Positions 51,315 through 60,844 are shown, counted from the first letter of the stretch. The stretch is 64,000 bases of DNA from JBNKHH01 sp050290245 (GCA_050290245.1 JBNKHH010000055.1:1-64000); one strand, 5' to 3'. Numbers and translations are program-made. Notes: a model not told the origin generated them from the letters alone.

Positions 51315-52511
51315 ATGTCCGACATCGCCAACCAAGACCACGCCTCCGAACACAGTCTGGCCAGCTATCTGCTGACCCACCTGCGCGAGTACGGGCTCTT
51401 GTTTGCCCTGATCGCGATCATGGTATTCTTCCAGATCGTCACCGGTGGCACGCTGATGAAGCCGGTAAACATTACCAACCTTTTCTTGCAGAACAGCTAT
51501 ATCATCATCATGGCGCTCGGCATGTTGATCGTCATCGTCGGCGGCAACATCGACCTCTCGGTCGGCTCGGTCATGGGCTTCGTCGGCGCACTTGCTGCCG
51601 TGATGATCGTCAACTGGGATTGGGGCGTCGTGCCCACAGTCATCGCCTGCCTGCTTTTTGGCACGCTGATCGGCGCGGCCCAGGGCTATTGGGTCGCCTA
51701 TTGGAAGATCCCATCTTTCATCGTGACGCTGGCGGGCATGCTCGTCTTTCGTGGCGCCTCGCTCTGGCTTCTCGAAGGCCAGTCCATCGGCCCCTTCCCC
51801 CGCTCGTTCCAGAAACTCTCGACCGGTTTTATCCCCGACATCTTCGGCGTGGACCGCCCCAATATGACCGCCCTCGTCGCGGGTCTGATCATCGTCGCCG
51901 TCATCGTCTATCTCGGCCTGACCAAGCGCAAGCGCAACGCCGCCTACGGGATCGAAGACGAACCCATGGCCTTCTTCGCCGTGCGAAACCTGATCGTTGC
52001 AGGCGCCATCATGTTCCTGGTCTACTCGCTCTCGACCTTCCGGGGCCTGCCAAACGTGCTGATCACAATGGGCGTTTTGACGATCATCTACGCGTTCATC
52101 ACCGAACAGACGACACTGGGTCGCCGCATCTACGCCCTCGGTGGCAACGAAAAAGCCGCGAAACTCTCGGGCATCCCGACCGAACGGTTGACCTTCCTGA
52201 CCTTCGTCAACATGGGCTTTCTTGCCGCGCTCGCGGGCCTGATCTTCGCCGCCCGCCTCAACACGGCCACACCCAAAGCCGGGTTCGCCCTGGAACTCGA
52301 CGTGATCGCGGCCGTCTTCATCGGCGGAGCCTCCATGTCCGGCGGCGTTGGCAAGATCCTCGGCGCGGTCGTCGGAGCCTTCATCATGGGCGTCATGAAC
52401 AACGGCATGTCCATCATGGGCGTCGGCATCGACTACCAGCAGATCATCAAGGGCCTGGTGCTCCTCGCTGCCGTGATCTTCGACGTCTACAACAAACAGA
52501 AACAGGGCTGA
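51315..52511 (+). CDS. gguB: GguB, multiple-sugar ABC transporter permease
   Basis: A 398-residue permease with about ten hydrophobic segments and the motif GGNIDLSVGSVMGFVGALAA. A long central loop (about 160-185, SIGPFPRSFQKLSTGFIPDI) is typical of GguB/XylH-type proteins. It begins 10 bases after gguA and is followed 34 bp later by the dehydratase gene. Confidence 0.92.
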   Translation: MSDIANQDHASEHSLASYLLTHLREYGLLFALIAIMVFFQIVTGGTLMKPVNITNLFLQNSYIIIMALGMLIVIVGGNIDLSVGSVMGFVGALAAVMIVNWDWGVVPTVIACLLFGTLIGAAQGYWVAYWKIPSFIVTLAGMLVFRGASLWLLEGQSIGPFPRSFQKLSTGFIPDIFGVDRPNMTALVAGLIIVAVIVYLGLTKRKRNAAYGIEDEPMAFFAVRNLIVAGAIMFLVYSLSTFRGLPNVLITMGVLTIIYAFITEQTTLGRRIYALGGNEKAAKLSGIPTERLTFLTFVNMGFLAALAGLIFAARLNTATPKAGFALELDVIAAVFIGGASMSGGVGKILGAVVGAFIMGVMNNGMSIMGVGIDYQQIIKGLVLLAAVIFDVYNKQKQG

Positions 52512-52545
52512 CCCTGCCCTGCCATCGCGCCCAAGGGAGGGCAGG

Positions 52546-54288
52546 ATGACCTTCAAGCCAGCACAATGGCCCCGGAAATTGCGTTCGCAGCATTGGTACG
52601 GCGGCACCTCGCGCGATACGATCTATCATCGCGGCTGGTTGAAGAATCAGGGCTATCCGCACGACCTGTTCGACGGACGCCCGGTCATAGGCATCCTGAA
52701 CACCTGGTCCGAACTGACGCCCTGCAACGGCCACCTGCGCGAGCTGGCTGAAAAGGTGAAGGCAGGGGTGTGGGAGGCCGGTGGCTTCCCGCTCGAGGTC
52801 CCCGTTTTCTCGGCTTCCGAGAACACCTACCGCCCGACGGCGATGATGTACCGCAACCTCGCCGCGCTGACGGTCGAGGAGACCATGCGCGCCCAACCCA
52901 TCGACGGCGCCGTTCTGCTCGTCGGCTGTGACAAGACCACCCCCAGCCTGATCATGGGCGCGGCGTCGACCGACCTGCCCTCGATCGTGGTAACTGGCGG
53001 TCCGATGTTGAACGGCTGGTTCCGGGGCGAACGTGTCGGCGCAGGCACTCACCTCTGGCGCTTTTCCGAAGCCGTGAAAGCCGGAGAAATGACCCAGCAG
53101 GAGTTCGTCGACGCCGAGGTCGCCGTCACCCGTTCGACCGGCACTTGCAACACCATGGGCACGGCCAGCACGATGGCCAGCATGGCCGAGGCCCTAGGCA
53201 TGGCGTTTTCCGGCAATGCCGCCATCCCCGCCGTCGACGCCCGCCGCCGCGTCATGGCCCAGATGACGGGCCGGCGCATCGTCCAGATGGTCAAGGACGA
53301 CCTCAAGCCATCCGACATCCTGACCCGCAAGGCCTTCGAGAACGCCATCCGCACCAACGGTGCCATCGGAGGGTCGACCAACGCCGTCATTCACCTCATG
53401 GCTATCGCGGGCCGGGTCGGTATCGACCTGACACTGGACGACTGGGACCGGCTCGGGCGCGACGTCCCCACGATCGTGAACCTGCAGCCTTCCGGCAAAT
53501 ACCTGATGGAAGAGTTCTTCTACGCTGGCGGTCTGCCCGTCGTTCTGAAACGTCTTGGCGACGCGGACCAGCTTCACAAGGACGCCCTGACCGTCTCCGG
53601 TGCCTCGGTCTGGGACGAGGTCAAAGACGTCACCAACTGGAATGAAGACGTCATCCTGCCCGTCGACAAGGCCCTGACCCCCCAGGGCGGCATTGCGGTC
53701 CTCAAAGGCAACCTGGCGCCGAATGGGGCCGTCCTGAAACCCTCCGCCGCCTCGCCCCACCTGATGAAACACCGGGGCCGCGCCGTCGTTTTCGAAGACA
53801 TCGACGACTACAAGGCCAAGATCAACGACGACGCGCTCGACATCGACGAAACCTGCATCATGGTGCTCAAGATGTGCGGCCCCAAAGGCTATCCCGGCAT
53901 GTCCGAGGTGGGCAACATGGGCCTTCCCCCTAAGGTCCTGAAAAAGGGCATCGCCGACATGGTCCGCATCTCGGACGCCCGTATGTCGGGCACCGCCTAC
54001 GGCACCGTCATCCTTCACACCGCCCCCGAGGCCGCTGCCGGAGGTCCCCTGGCCATCGTCCAAGACGGCGACATGATCGAAGTCGACGTCGCCGCCCGCC
54101 GCATCCACCTTGACCTGCCGGACGAGGAGATCGCCTCACGCCTCGCCGCCTGGACCTGCCCGGAAGAGCCGCCCACCAATGGCTATGCGCGCATGTTCCA
54201 CGATCACGTCGAGGGGGCCGACACCGGCGCGGACTTCGATTTTCTGAAAGGTTGCCGCGGCGCCGACGTTCCTAAGGATTCGCATTGA
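52546..54288 (+). CDS. L-arabonate dehydratase-type enzyme (IlvD/Edd family)
   Basis: A 580-residue [Fe-S] dehydratase. Family motifs: LTPCNGHLRELAEKVKAGVW, VGCDKTTPSLIMGAASTDLP and TRSTGTCNTMGTASTMASMA, with the Cys ligands in PCN, GCDKT and GTCNTMG. The late AVVFEDIDDYKAKI and RMSGTAYGTVILH segments place it among sugar-acid dehydratases rather than IlvD. With the dehydrogenase and KDA dehydratase that follow, it fits L-arabonate (or D-galactonate-type) dehydration. The stop shares one base with the next start (TGATG). Confidence 0.87.
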   Translation: MTFKPAQWPRKLRSQHWYGGTSRDTIYHRGWLKNQGYPHDLFDGRPVIGILNTWSELTPCNGHLRELAEKVKAGVWEAGGFPLEVPVFSASENTYRPTAMMYRNLAALTVEETMRAQPIDGAVLLVGCDKTTPSLIMGAASTDLPSIVVTGGPMLNGWFRGERVGAGTHLWRFSEAVKAGEMTQQEFVDAEVAVTRSTGTCNTMGTASTMASMAEALGMAFSGNAAIPAVDARRRVMAQMTGRRIVQMVKDDLKPSDILTRKAFENAIRTNGAIGGSTNAVIHLMAIAGRVGIDLTLDDWDRLGRDVPTIVNLQPSGKYLMEEFFYAGGLPVVLKRLGDADQLHKDALTVSGASVWDEVKDVTNWNEDVILPVDKALTPQGGIAVLKGNLAPNGAVLKPSAASPHLMKHRGRAVVFEDIDDYKAKINDDALDIDETCIMVLKMCGPKGYPGMSEVGNMGLPPKVLKKGIADMVRISDARMSGTAYGTVILHTAPEAAAGGPLAIVQDGDMIEVDVAARRIHLDLPDEEIASRLAAWTCPEEPPTNGYARMFHDHVEGADTGADFDFLKGCRGADVPKDSH

Positions 54289-55211
54289 TGACCATGAAGA
54301 TAGCCATTGTCGGCGTGGGCAAGATCGCCCGTGACCAGCATATTCCGACACTTTCCGCCGATACCCTTTTCAGCCTGTCGGCGACAGCCAGCCGCCATGC
54401 GTCGGTCGCTGATACCGACGCTTTTGCCGACCTTGCCACGCTTCTCGAAGCCCGTCCTGACATCCCCGCCATTTCTCTGGCGACACCGCCCCATGTCCGC
54501 TATGCGGACGCCCGTCTCGCGCTCGAGGCCGGTCGCCACGTCATGCTGGAAAAACCGCCCGGCGCGACGCTCTCCGAGGTGCATGACCTGATCGACCTTG
54601 CCCGGGCCCAGGGTGTCACGCTTTTTGCTACCTGGCATTCGCGCGAGGCTGCTGCCGTTCGGGCAGCGAAGGACTGGCTGGCCGACAAGACCATCGAAAA
54701 GATCGATGTCCAGTGGAAAGAGGACGTCCGCCGCTGGCATCCGGGTCAGGACTGGGTCTGGACCCCCGGCGGCCTTGGCGTCTTTGACCCCGGCATCAAC
54801 GCGCTGTCAGTCCTGACCGCCATCATGCCCCGCGCCATCCACCTGTCCGCCGCCAACCTGTCTTTCCCCGCGAACCGGGACACCCCCGTGGCCGCCGCCC
54901 TCACTTTCCACGACCCCCAGGGCGCCCGGATCACTGCCGAATTCGACTGGCTGCAAACCGGCCCGCCCGCCTGGGACATCCACATCACGACTGCCCAGGG
55001 CGCGGCCACCCTGTCGGAGGGAGGCGCAAAGCTTGCCATCGACGGTGAGAACGTCGATTGCGGCCCCAATGCCGAATATGCTGGCCTCTATGCCCGCTTC
55101 GCCGAGCTGATCGAAACCGGCGCCAGCGATGTCGACCTTTCGCCGATGCGCCTCGTCGCCGACGCCTTTACCCTTGGAAAGCGCCTCCAGGCCGGCCCCT
55201 TCGAGTGGTAA
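54288..55211 (+). CDS. L-arabinose / D-galactose 1-dehydrogenase (Gfo/Idh/MocA family)
   Basis: A 307-residue NAD(P)-dependent sugar dehydrogenase. N-terminal Rossmann motif (KIAIVGVGKIARDQHIP) and the EKPPGATLSE motif (usual EKP) near residue 87. The WKEDVRRWHPGQDWVWTPGG segment is typical of galactose/arabinose dehydrogenases. It oxidises the imported sugar to the lactone. ATG 54288 overlaps the upstream stop by one base; ATG 54294 or TTG 54285 are less likely alternatives. Confidence 0.85.
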   Translation: MTMKIAIVGVGKIARDQHIPTLSADTLFSLSATASRHASVADTDAFADLATLLEARPDIPAISLATPPHVRYADARLALEAGRHVMLEKPPGATLSEVHDLIDLARAQGVTLFATWHSREAAAVRAAKDWLADKTIEKIDVQWKEDVRRWHPGQDWVWTPGGLGVFDPGINALSVLTAIMPRAIHLSAANLSFPANRDTPVAAALTFHDPQGARITAEFDWLQTGPPAWDIHITTAQGAATLSEGGAKLAIDGENVDCGPNAEYAGLYARFAELIETGASDVDLSPMRLVADAFTLGKRLQAGPFEW

Positions 55212-55242
55212 GACCGCCACCGACAGACAAAGGACAGACCCC

Positions 55243-56160
55243 ATGACCACGCCCCTGACCGGCATCCTCCCCGTTGCCCCGACCCCGTTCCACGCAGACG
55301 GCCGCATCGACGAAGGAGGTATGCGCCGCGTCCTCGACTGCCTGATCGACCAGGGGGTCGACGCGATCTGTATTCTCGCCAACTATTCCGAGCAATTCGT
55401 CCTGTCGGACGCAGAACGTGCAACGCTGATGCGCGTCAGCCTCGAACACGTCGCGGGCCGCGTCCCCGTGATCGTCACGGTTAGCCACTATTCCACCGAC
55501 ATCGTCGTTCAGCGCGCGAAGGACGCCCAGTCCCTGGGCGCTGCCATGCTGATGATGATGCCCCCCTACCACGGGGCTGGCCTTCGTGCCGACGACCAGG
55601 GCATCTACGAACACTTCCAGGCGGTCTCGGACGCCGTCTCGATCCCGATCATGGTGCAGGACGCGCCCCTCTCGGGCGTCAACCTCTCGGTGCCCCTCCT
55701 CGCCCGCATGGCCAAGGAAATCGAACACGTCAGCTATTTCAAGATCGAATGCCCTTTCGCCGCCGACAAGCTGGCCGCGCTGATCGAGGCGGGCGGCAAG
55801 CACATCCTCGGCCCCTGGGACGGCGAAGAGGCGGTGACGCTCCTGGCCGACCTCGACGCAGGCTGCACGGCCACCATGACCTCGGGCCTCTTCCCCGAGC
55901 ACATCCGCCCGATCGTCACCCACTACCTTTCCGGCGACAAGGACGCGGCGCTGGCCCAGTGGATGAAATGCCTGCCCCTGATCAACCACGAGAACCGCCA
56001 GTGCGGTCTGCGCGCCTGCAAGACCGTTTATGCCGAAGGCGGTGTCATCGGCAGCGACTTTGTCCGCCACCCGCAAAAGCCCTTGTCCGAGCGTACCAAG
56101 ACCCGGCTGCTGCAATTGGCCGGCGACCTGGACCTCATTGCCCTGAAATGGGGGAAATAG
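55243..56160 (+). CDS. L-2-keto-3-deoxyarabonate dehydratase-type aldolase-fold enzyme (DapA family)
   Basis: A 305-residue DHDPS-fold enzyme. The Schiff-base Lys is in HVSYFKIECPFAADK, and the CILANYSEQFVLSDAERATL segment carries the N-terminal family pattern. In the non-phosphorylative arabinose pathway this family converts 2-keto-3-deoxy-L-arabonate to 2-oxoglutarate semialdehyde. The final semialdehyde dehydrogenase and the lactonase are not in this window. ATG 55243 follows AAAGGACAGACCCC. Confidence 0.85.
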   Translation: MTTPLTGILPVAPTPFHADGRIDEGGMRRVLDCLIDQGVDAICILANYSEQFVLSDAERATLMRVSLEHVAGRVPVIVTVSHYSTDIVVQRAKDAQSLGAAMLMMMPPYHGAGLRADDQGIYEHFQAVSDAVSIPIMVQDAPLSGVNLSVPLLARMAKEIEHVSYFKIECPFAADKLAALIEAGGKHILGPWDGEEAVTLLADLDAGCTATMTSGLFPEHIRPIVTHYLSGDKDAALAQWMKCLPLINHENRQCGLRACKTVYAEGGVIGSDFVRHPQKPLSERTKTRLLQLAGDLDLIALKWGK

Positions 56161-56169
56161 GACAGGCGC

Positions 56170-56781
56170 TCAGCCCGCCCAGGAAAACCGGTTGCGATCG
56201 GCCTGCTGCCGCGATTTGCGTTCAAGAACGACATCGCGTGCAACCCAGTCGTAATCCGTATCTTCATCGACCAGCGCAAAGGTCAGAACCCCGCCAAGCC
56301 GCCAGGGATCCAGAACGATCCCGTCGCGATAGCCGTCACCCTTGCGGCTGATAATCGCCGTCGAGTGGTCGATGCGGAATGGATTGTCGGCACTGGCGAT
56401 CGCGCGATGCATCTGAAGCGTCTCGAAACCTTCCTGGTTCAACCGCTTTTCCATGTCCTCGGCCCAGTGCCAGCAAAGGCCCCGCGGACGCAGGCCCATG
56501 TTGACTTTGGTGTTGTGCACCAAGGGCGAGTCCGTGATCTGATAGGCAATTGCCAGCTCTCGCGTATGGTGAAAAGCAATCCGCGCCGCCCGGTCGGCCT
56601 CTTCGGCATCGATACCCGGTCCAAGCGCGAGGATGGCCTGGCGCAACTCGGCGATCTCGATCTCACCCGCCGGAGCCCGTTTTTCCGGCGACACGCCACA
56701 GCCGGCAATAAAAAGCGCCACCATCAAAAGTGCAACGCCGCGGAATATCCGGTAGATCGTCATCAGGTTCAGTTTGCCCAT
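56170..56781 (-). CDS. Predicted lipoprotein of unknown function
   Basis: A 203-residue protein with a membrane-anchor signal (IFRGVALLMVALF) and lipobox IAG-Cys. After it come a charged segment and GLRPRGLCWHWAEDMEKRLN, then DHSTAIISRKGDGYRDGIVL and DPWRLGGVLTF, which recall a small periplasmic domain of unknown function. Probably anchored to the outer or inner membrane. Convergent with the arabinose cluster. Not recognised beyond this. Confidence 0.65.
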   Translation of the reverse strand: MGKLNLMTIYRIFRGVALLMVALFIAGCGVSPEKRAPAGEIEIAELRQAILALGPGIDAEEADRAARIAFHHTRELAIAYQITDSPLVHNTKVNMGLRPRGLCWHWAEDMEKRLNQEGFETLQMHRAIASADNPFRIDHSTAIISRKGDGYRDGIVLDPWRLGGVLTFALVDEDTDYDWVARDVVLERKSRQQADRNRFSWAG

Positions 56782-56940
56782 CTGCCTCGGTTTTAAACGG
56801 TGCTAACCCGCCTCTTTCGGCCTGTCGAGGCTGATCACACCAATTTGTATCTGTCTGTTGCCGCACGCTTGCTGTGCCATGGTTCAGGTTTCGTGGTCCA
56901 CCGACCCGTGTTAACCTGCGCACACAAAGCGGAGGGGAAC

Positions 56941-57531
56941 ATGGCCGATATCAGAAAATTGCAGGCTCAGGGCGTGCACCACATCACCTTGAACGGGGCC
57001 GATCGGCAAACGTCCATCGACTTCTGGGAAGGTCTTCTTGCCATGCCCTTCATTTTTGAGCAGCCCAACCTGGACAATCCGGGTGAAAGCCACCTCTATT
57101 TCGATCCGGGCGACGGGCGTCTGATCACGATCTTCACCAATGAATCGCGCAAGGTGGACGGCAAGCCCGTTTCGACCGAACCGGGCAGCGTCCACCACAT
57201 TGCCCTGAACGTCTCCAAGGCGACCTTCTCCCAGGCCGAGGAACGGCTCGCCGCGCGGGGAATCAAATACTATGGTCCCAAGGACCGTGGTTTCATGGAC
57301 TCGATCTATTTCCGCGATCCGCTCGGGCTGATGATCGAACTGGCCTGCTACCGCTTCGAACCGCCCGAGGGGCACCGCCACGCCGAGGTGATGATCGAGG
57401 CGCACCGCCTGCGCGTGGAACGCGGCGACCATCACATCGATCAGGTCCACCTGGCCGACGCCATCGAGATGCTGGTCGAGCGCAGTCAGCAATCGCTCTC
57501 TTCGGACCGCTCCCCGCGAAACCCGTATTGA
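56941..57531 (+). CDS. VOC-family (glyoxalase/ring-cleavage dioxygenase-like) protein
   Basis: A 196-residue protein with two beta-alpha-beta-beta-beta halves. Candidate metal ligands are His14 in GVHHITLNGA, a His in GSVHHIALNVS, and Glu in GLMIELACY. It could be a dioxygenase or isomerase; substrate unknown. ATG 56941 follows AAAGCGGAGGGG. Confidence 0.75.
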   Translation: MADIRKLQAQGVHHITLNGADRQTSIDFWEGLLAMPFIFEQPNLDNPGESHLYFDPGDGRLITIFTNESRKVDGKPVSTEPGSVHHIALNVSKATFSQAEERLAARGIKYYGPKDRGFMDSIYFRDPLGLMIELACYRFEPPEGHRHAEVMIEAHRLRVERGDHHIDQVHLADAIEMLVERSQQSLSSDRSPRNPY

Positions 57532-57583
57532 AGCGACGCGTCGAATTGCCTAGGCAAAAGGAAAACCCAGGAGGAGTTTTCTC

Positions 57584-58699
57584 ATGCCTACCCCGCCATT
57601 TCGCGCCGACCACGTCGGCAGCCTTCTGCGCCCGGCGTCCATCGTCGAGGCCCGCAAGAAATTCTATGACGAACAGTCGATCAGCGCCGCCGAACTGAAA
57701 GCAGCCGAAGACGCCGCCATCCCCGACCTGATCAAGATGCAGGAGGAAGTTGGCCTGAAGGCGGTCACCGACGGCGAGGCGCGCCGGTCCTTCTGGCACT
57801 ATGACTTCATGGGGATGCTGACGGGCCTCGACCTCGACGAACGCGACCCCGAGGGCGGTGTCCAGTTCGCCGGCGTCAAGCTGCGCCCCATCTTCCCGAC
57901 GATCACCCAAAAGCTCGACTTTCCGGCCGACCACCCGATGCTCGACCACTTCAGGTTCGTGAAAGACCACACCTCGGTCGTCCCCAAGATCTCGATCCCC
58001 GGCCCCTCGTGCTGTCACTTCCGCACCGCACTGGACGACATCCTTGTACCAGAATACCGCGAAGACCCGCAGGCGCTGTTCTCCGACCTGGCAGCGACCT
58101 ACAAGAAAGCCGTCCAGGCCTTCTATGACGCCGGTTGCCGGTACCTGCAGATGGACGACATCTTTTTCGCCTATCTCTGCGACCCCAAGCACCGGGCTGA
58201 CAAACAGGCCATGGGCCAGGACCCGGACTGGCTGATCGACCGGTATTCCTGGATGATGCGCGAGGCGATCAAGGACCGCCCCGATGACATGGTGATCGGC
58301 ATGCACATGTGCCGCGGCAACTTCCGCTCGACCCATGCGGCCGAAGGCGCATATGACGCGGCCGCCGAGGCGATCTTCTCGACCGGGGTGGACATATTCT
58401 TCATGGAGTATGACACCGACCGCGCCGGAGGACTTGAGCCGCTGAAGCTGCTGCCAAAGGGAAAGCAGCGCGTTATGCCCGGGTTCATCACGACGAAAAC
58501 GGGAGAGCTTGAGGATATGGACTGGCTGAAATCCAAGTTCGACGAAGCCTCCAAATACGCCGATATCGACCAGCTTGGCATCGCGCCCCAATGCGGGTTT
58601 GCCTCGACCGAAGAAGGCAACGCCATCACACCCGACGACCAGCGCCGTAAACTGGAACTGGTCGTGCGCTGCGCCGAGGAAATCTGGGGCGGCGTCTGA
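57584..58699 (+). CDS. MetE C-terminal domain-like methyltransferase (YxjG type)
   Basis: A 371-residue protein of the UROD/MetE-like superfamily. The start RADHVGSLLRPASIVEARKK is characteristic. Probable zinc ligands lie in GMHMCRGNF and APQCGF. It resembles the shorter cobalamin-independent methionine synthase relatives, which use a simple methyl donor instead of folyl-polyglutamate. ATG 57584 follows AGGAGG. The Rhodobacteraceae-type hairpin follows at 58731. Confidence 0.8.
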   Translation: MPTPPFRADHVGSLLRPASIVEARKKFYDEQSISAAELKAAEDAAIPDLIKMQEEVGLKAVTDGEARRSFWHYDFMGMLTGLDLDERDPEGGVQFAGVKLRPIFPTITQKLDFPADHPMLDHFRFVKDHTSVVPKISIPGPSCCHFRTALDDILVPEYREDPQALFSDLAATYKKAVQAFYDAGCRYLQMDDIFFAYLCDPKHRADKQAMGQDPDWLIDRYSWMMREAIKDRPDDMVIGMHMCRGNFRSTHAAEGAYDAAAEAIFSTGVDIFFMEYDTDRAGGLEPLKLLPKGKQRVMPGFITTKTGELEDMDWLKSKFDEASKYADIDQLGIAPQCGFASTEEGNAITPDDQRRKLELVVRCAEEIWGGV

Positions 58700-58730
58700 G
58701 ATTTCAGCGGGCTTTCAGCACGTCGACCTA

Positions 58731-58753
58731 CCGGGGGAGCGCTGCTCCCCCGG
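58731..58753. repeat. Rhodobacteraceae intergenic hairpin repeat
   Basis: CCGGGGGAGC (58731-58740) pairs perfectly with GCTCCCCCGG (58744-58753) around a 3-base loop, followed by CCCCCACGGGATATTTTTG. I recognise this hairpin plus GGGATATTTTT tail from many intergenic sites in this family; it probably terminates the upstream gene. Confidence 0.65.
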
Positions 58754-58849
58754 ACCCCCACGGGATATTTTTGCCAAGAAGAATGTGATTGGCGTTGGTC
58801 TTTCCGTCGTGGTATTCACGAATGTGAATGCATGATTGGGAGGTTTTTC

Positions 58850-59431
58850 ATGCTCCGTATTCTTACCGCCGCCGCAGCACTCGCGTTTGTTGCCCTGCCC
58901 GCCCTCGCGGTCGAAATGGGCGACGACGGTCTGCACAAGCCCGACTGGTACCGCGACACTTTCAAGGATCTGCAGGAAGACGCTGCCGAGGCCCAGGCCG
59001 AGGGCAAGCGCCTTTTGGTGATCGTCGAACAGCGCGGCTGCATCTATTGCAAAGAGATGCATGAAAAGACCTTCCCGGACGAGCGGGTCAGAAAGATGCT
59101 GGAAGAGAACTATTTCCCGGTTCAGATCAACCTCCACGGGGATACCGAGATCGTCGATCTCGACGGGGAGACGCTGACCGAGAAACAGGCGACTCGCAAA
59201 TGGGGTGTTCTGTTCACGCCGACCATGATCCTGTTTCCGGCCGAAGTGGACGACAGCGGCTCAGCTACCCGGCAGGCCGCTGCGATCATGCCCGGCGCCT
59301 TTTCCGCAGGCACCACCTGGGACTTGCTGACCTGGGTCTGGGAGGATCGCTTCCTCGACCAGTCCGACGAAGACTTTCAGCGATACCACGCCCGTCGCAT
59401 CAAGGAACGCGCCGACGGCGATACGCGCTGA
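58850..59431 (+). CDS. Periplasmic thioredoxin-like protein (SoxW/DsbE-like)
   Basis: A 193-residue protein. Signal peptide MLRILTAAAALAFVALPALA, then VEMGDDGLHKPDWYRDTFKD. The redox motif is Cys-I-Y-Cys (RGCIYCKEMHE) and TPTMILF is the cis-Pro segment. ATG 58850 follows GGGAGG at 7 bases; an earlier ATG at 58832 is less likely. It resembles SoxW-type thioredoxins of sulfur metabolism. It is convergent with the YeeE/YedE gene with no gap. Confidence 0.8.
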   Translation: MLRILTAAAALAFVALPALAVEMGDDGLHKPDWYRDTFKDLQEDAAEAQAEGKRLLVIVEQRGCIYCKEMHEKTFPDERVRKMLEENYFPVQINLHGDTEIVDLDGETLTEKQATRKWGVLFTPTMILFPAEVDDSGSATRQAAAIMPGAFSAGTTWDLLTWVWEDRFLDQSDEDFQRYHARRIKERADGDTR

Positions 59432-60484
59432 TCACTCGGCGGGAATGGCGCCTTCACGCGGGGCGCGCGTCAGTATCCGGTCCGCGAGCACAGCGCCCGA
59501 AATAATCGCGGCCAACGCCAGGATCGCGGCGATGCTGAGCGAACCGACGCCCGACAGTCCCGCGCCAACGGTGCATCCCCCCGCCAGGACGCCGCCCAGC
59601 CCCATCAGCGCCGCGCCGGCAAGATAGCGCAGGGTCTGGGCGGGGCTTTCAAAGCTCACCAGCGAGAATTCACGCCGCGCGGTCGCCGACAGGAAGGCTC
59701 CGACCAGAACGCCGCCGACCAACCCCGTGCCGAACCCGGCCGGGATCGCAGAGGCCGCGACGCCCCAGAACAACGTATCGGCCCAGGGTGCTGTAAACGA
59801 AAGCGAGGCCAGAGGGATCGGGTCGAACTCGTCTAGGAGAAGGAACCCGGTTCCGACCCAGCCAATCGGCACCAGGGCGCCAATGACGGCGGCCAGCGCC
59901 AAGTGCAGGAGCCGCGCGCGCGACGTCCAGATCAGGGCGATCAATCCGATCGACAGGGCCGCTGTCCAGATCGGCGCGCCGCCGGGCAATGCAGCCAGCG
60001 AAGTGATTTCGCCCACGTCGACAGTCCAGGCCCCCAGCGAGCTGCGCACAGGAGCCAGAACGCCTTTCAGCGTTGCATGCGCCACGATGGCAAAGACCAC
60101 CAGCACGAAAAACGCCCTCAGGTTGCCAGAGGCACTCAGCACCGTCAGGCGCGAAACGCAGCCGCGGGTCAGCACCATTCCGGCGCCGAACAGCAGACCT
60201 CCGACAACGATGGCCACCGCGGGGAGCGCCGCAGCGTGCAACCGATGCTCGGAGAAATCGACAAGGCCAAGGCCGACGACGACCTGCGTGCCCAGTATGG
60301 CCACAAGAAGGCCGGTCAGCCATGTGCCGAGGGCCCGGCCCCGGTCTTCGGACGCCACCAGCCCGCGCCTCAGGCAAAACCGTGACGCCTGCGCGGCCGC
60401 ACCAAAGATCAACCCCAAAAGGCCGCCCAGAATGACCGAAGCAAGAACGGGGGAGATATCTGTATCGAATGTCTCAAAAATCAT
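59432..60484 (-). CDS. YeeE/YedE family sulfur-compound transporter
   Basis: A 350-residue membrane protein with about nine hydrophobic segments. The conserved Cys-containing GxGCxxxxxx motifs appear as FGAGMVLTRGCVSRLTVLSA and GVLAGGCTVGAGLSGVGSLS. YeeE/YedE (TsuA-type) proteins import thiosulfate or similar sulfur species. ATG 60484 is the family start (MIFETFDTDISPVLASVILG). The thioredoxin-like gene next to it supports a role in sulfur import or reduction. Confidence 0.82.
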   Translation of the reverse strand: MIFETFDTDISPVLASVILGGLLGLIFGAAAQASRFCLRRGLVASEDRGRALGTWLTGLLVAILGTQVVVGLGLVDFSEHRLHAAALPAVAIVVGGLLFGAGMVLTRGCVSRLTVLSASGNLRAFFVLVVFAIVAHATLKGVLAPVRSSLGAWTVDVGEITSLAALPGGAPIWTAALSIGLIALIWTSRARLLHLALAAVIGALVPIGWVGTGFLLLDEFDPIPLASLSFTAPWADTLFWGVAASAIPAGFGTGLVGGVLVGAFLSATARREFSLVSFESPAQTLRYLAGAALMGLGGVLAGGCTVGAGLSGVGSLSIAAILALAAIISGAVLADRILTRAPREGAIPAE

Positions 60485-60844
60485 GGCACGCGCTCGCTTG
60501 TGGGATCTTGCAGGATCACGCGACCTAGCGCTCCGGCGCAGCCGTGCCAAGGGCACACCGGTGCGACCGCGTTTGCGGCCGCGCGCCATCGGGAAAACGT
60601 TTGCCCAAGAACCGTGCCAGGGCAGAAATCACCGCCCAAAACGCAGGAAAATAGGGGAAAATTCTCCCTGAATCCCCCGGTCGGAAATAAAAATACGCCC
60701 GTCTTTGGGGGACGGGCGCTAGTTTCGGAACGAGGGACAGTGATAAGGAACCGAGTGTTCCGAACCCGGCCCATGCCTATCATATGGGGATGGACAGGCC
60801 TCGCATCCAGTTCTCTCTCAAAAACGTGAACAGGCTCTTAAACA
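60485..60844. other. Intergenic region between YeeE/YedE and YHS genes
   Basis: About 360 bp without a supported gene. It contains the terminator of the upstream minus-strand gene (60691-60718) and an inverted pair TTCGGAAC (60723-60730) with GTTCCGAA (60755-60762), a possible regulatory site for the downstream sulfur transporter. Confidence 0.45.
60691..60718 (-). terminator. Terminator after YHS gene
   Basis: Stem CGCCCGTC (60696-60703) with GACGGGCG (60711-60718). On the minus strand it is followed by TATTTTTATT, a U-rich tail. It ends the transcript of the YHS-domain gene (stop at 60845). Confidence 0.75.

Noticed and set aside
51294..52607. Minus-strand frame of 437 codons over gguB
   Set aside because: His/Asp/Glu-rich shadow of a membrane-protein gene, with no motif.
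60723..60762. EcfG-type promoter (GGAAC with a GTT -10)
   Set aside because: GGAAC copies are present, but no GTT element lies at the required 16-17 base spacing on either strand.
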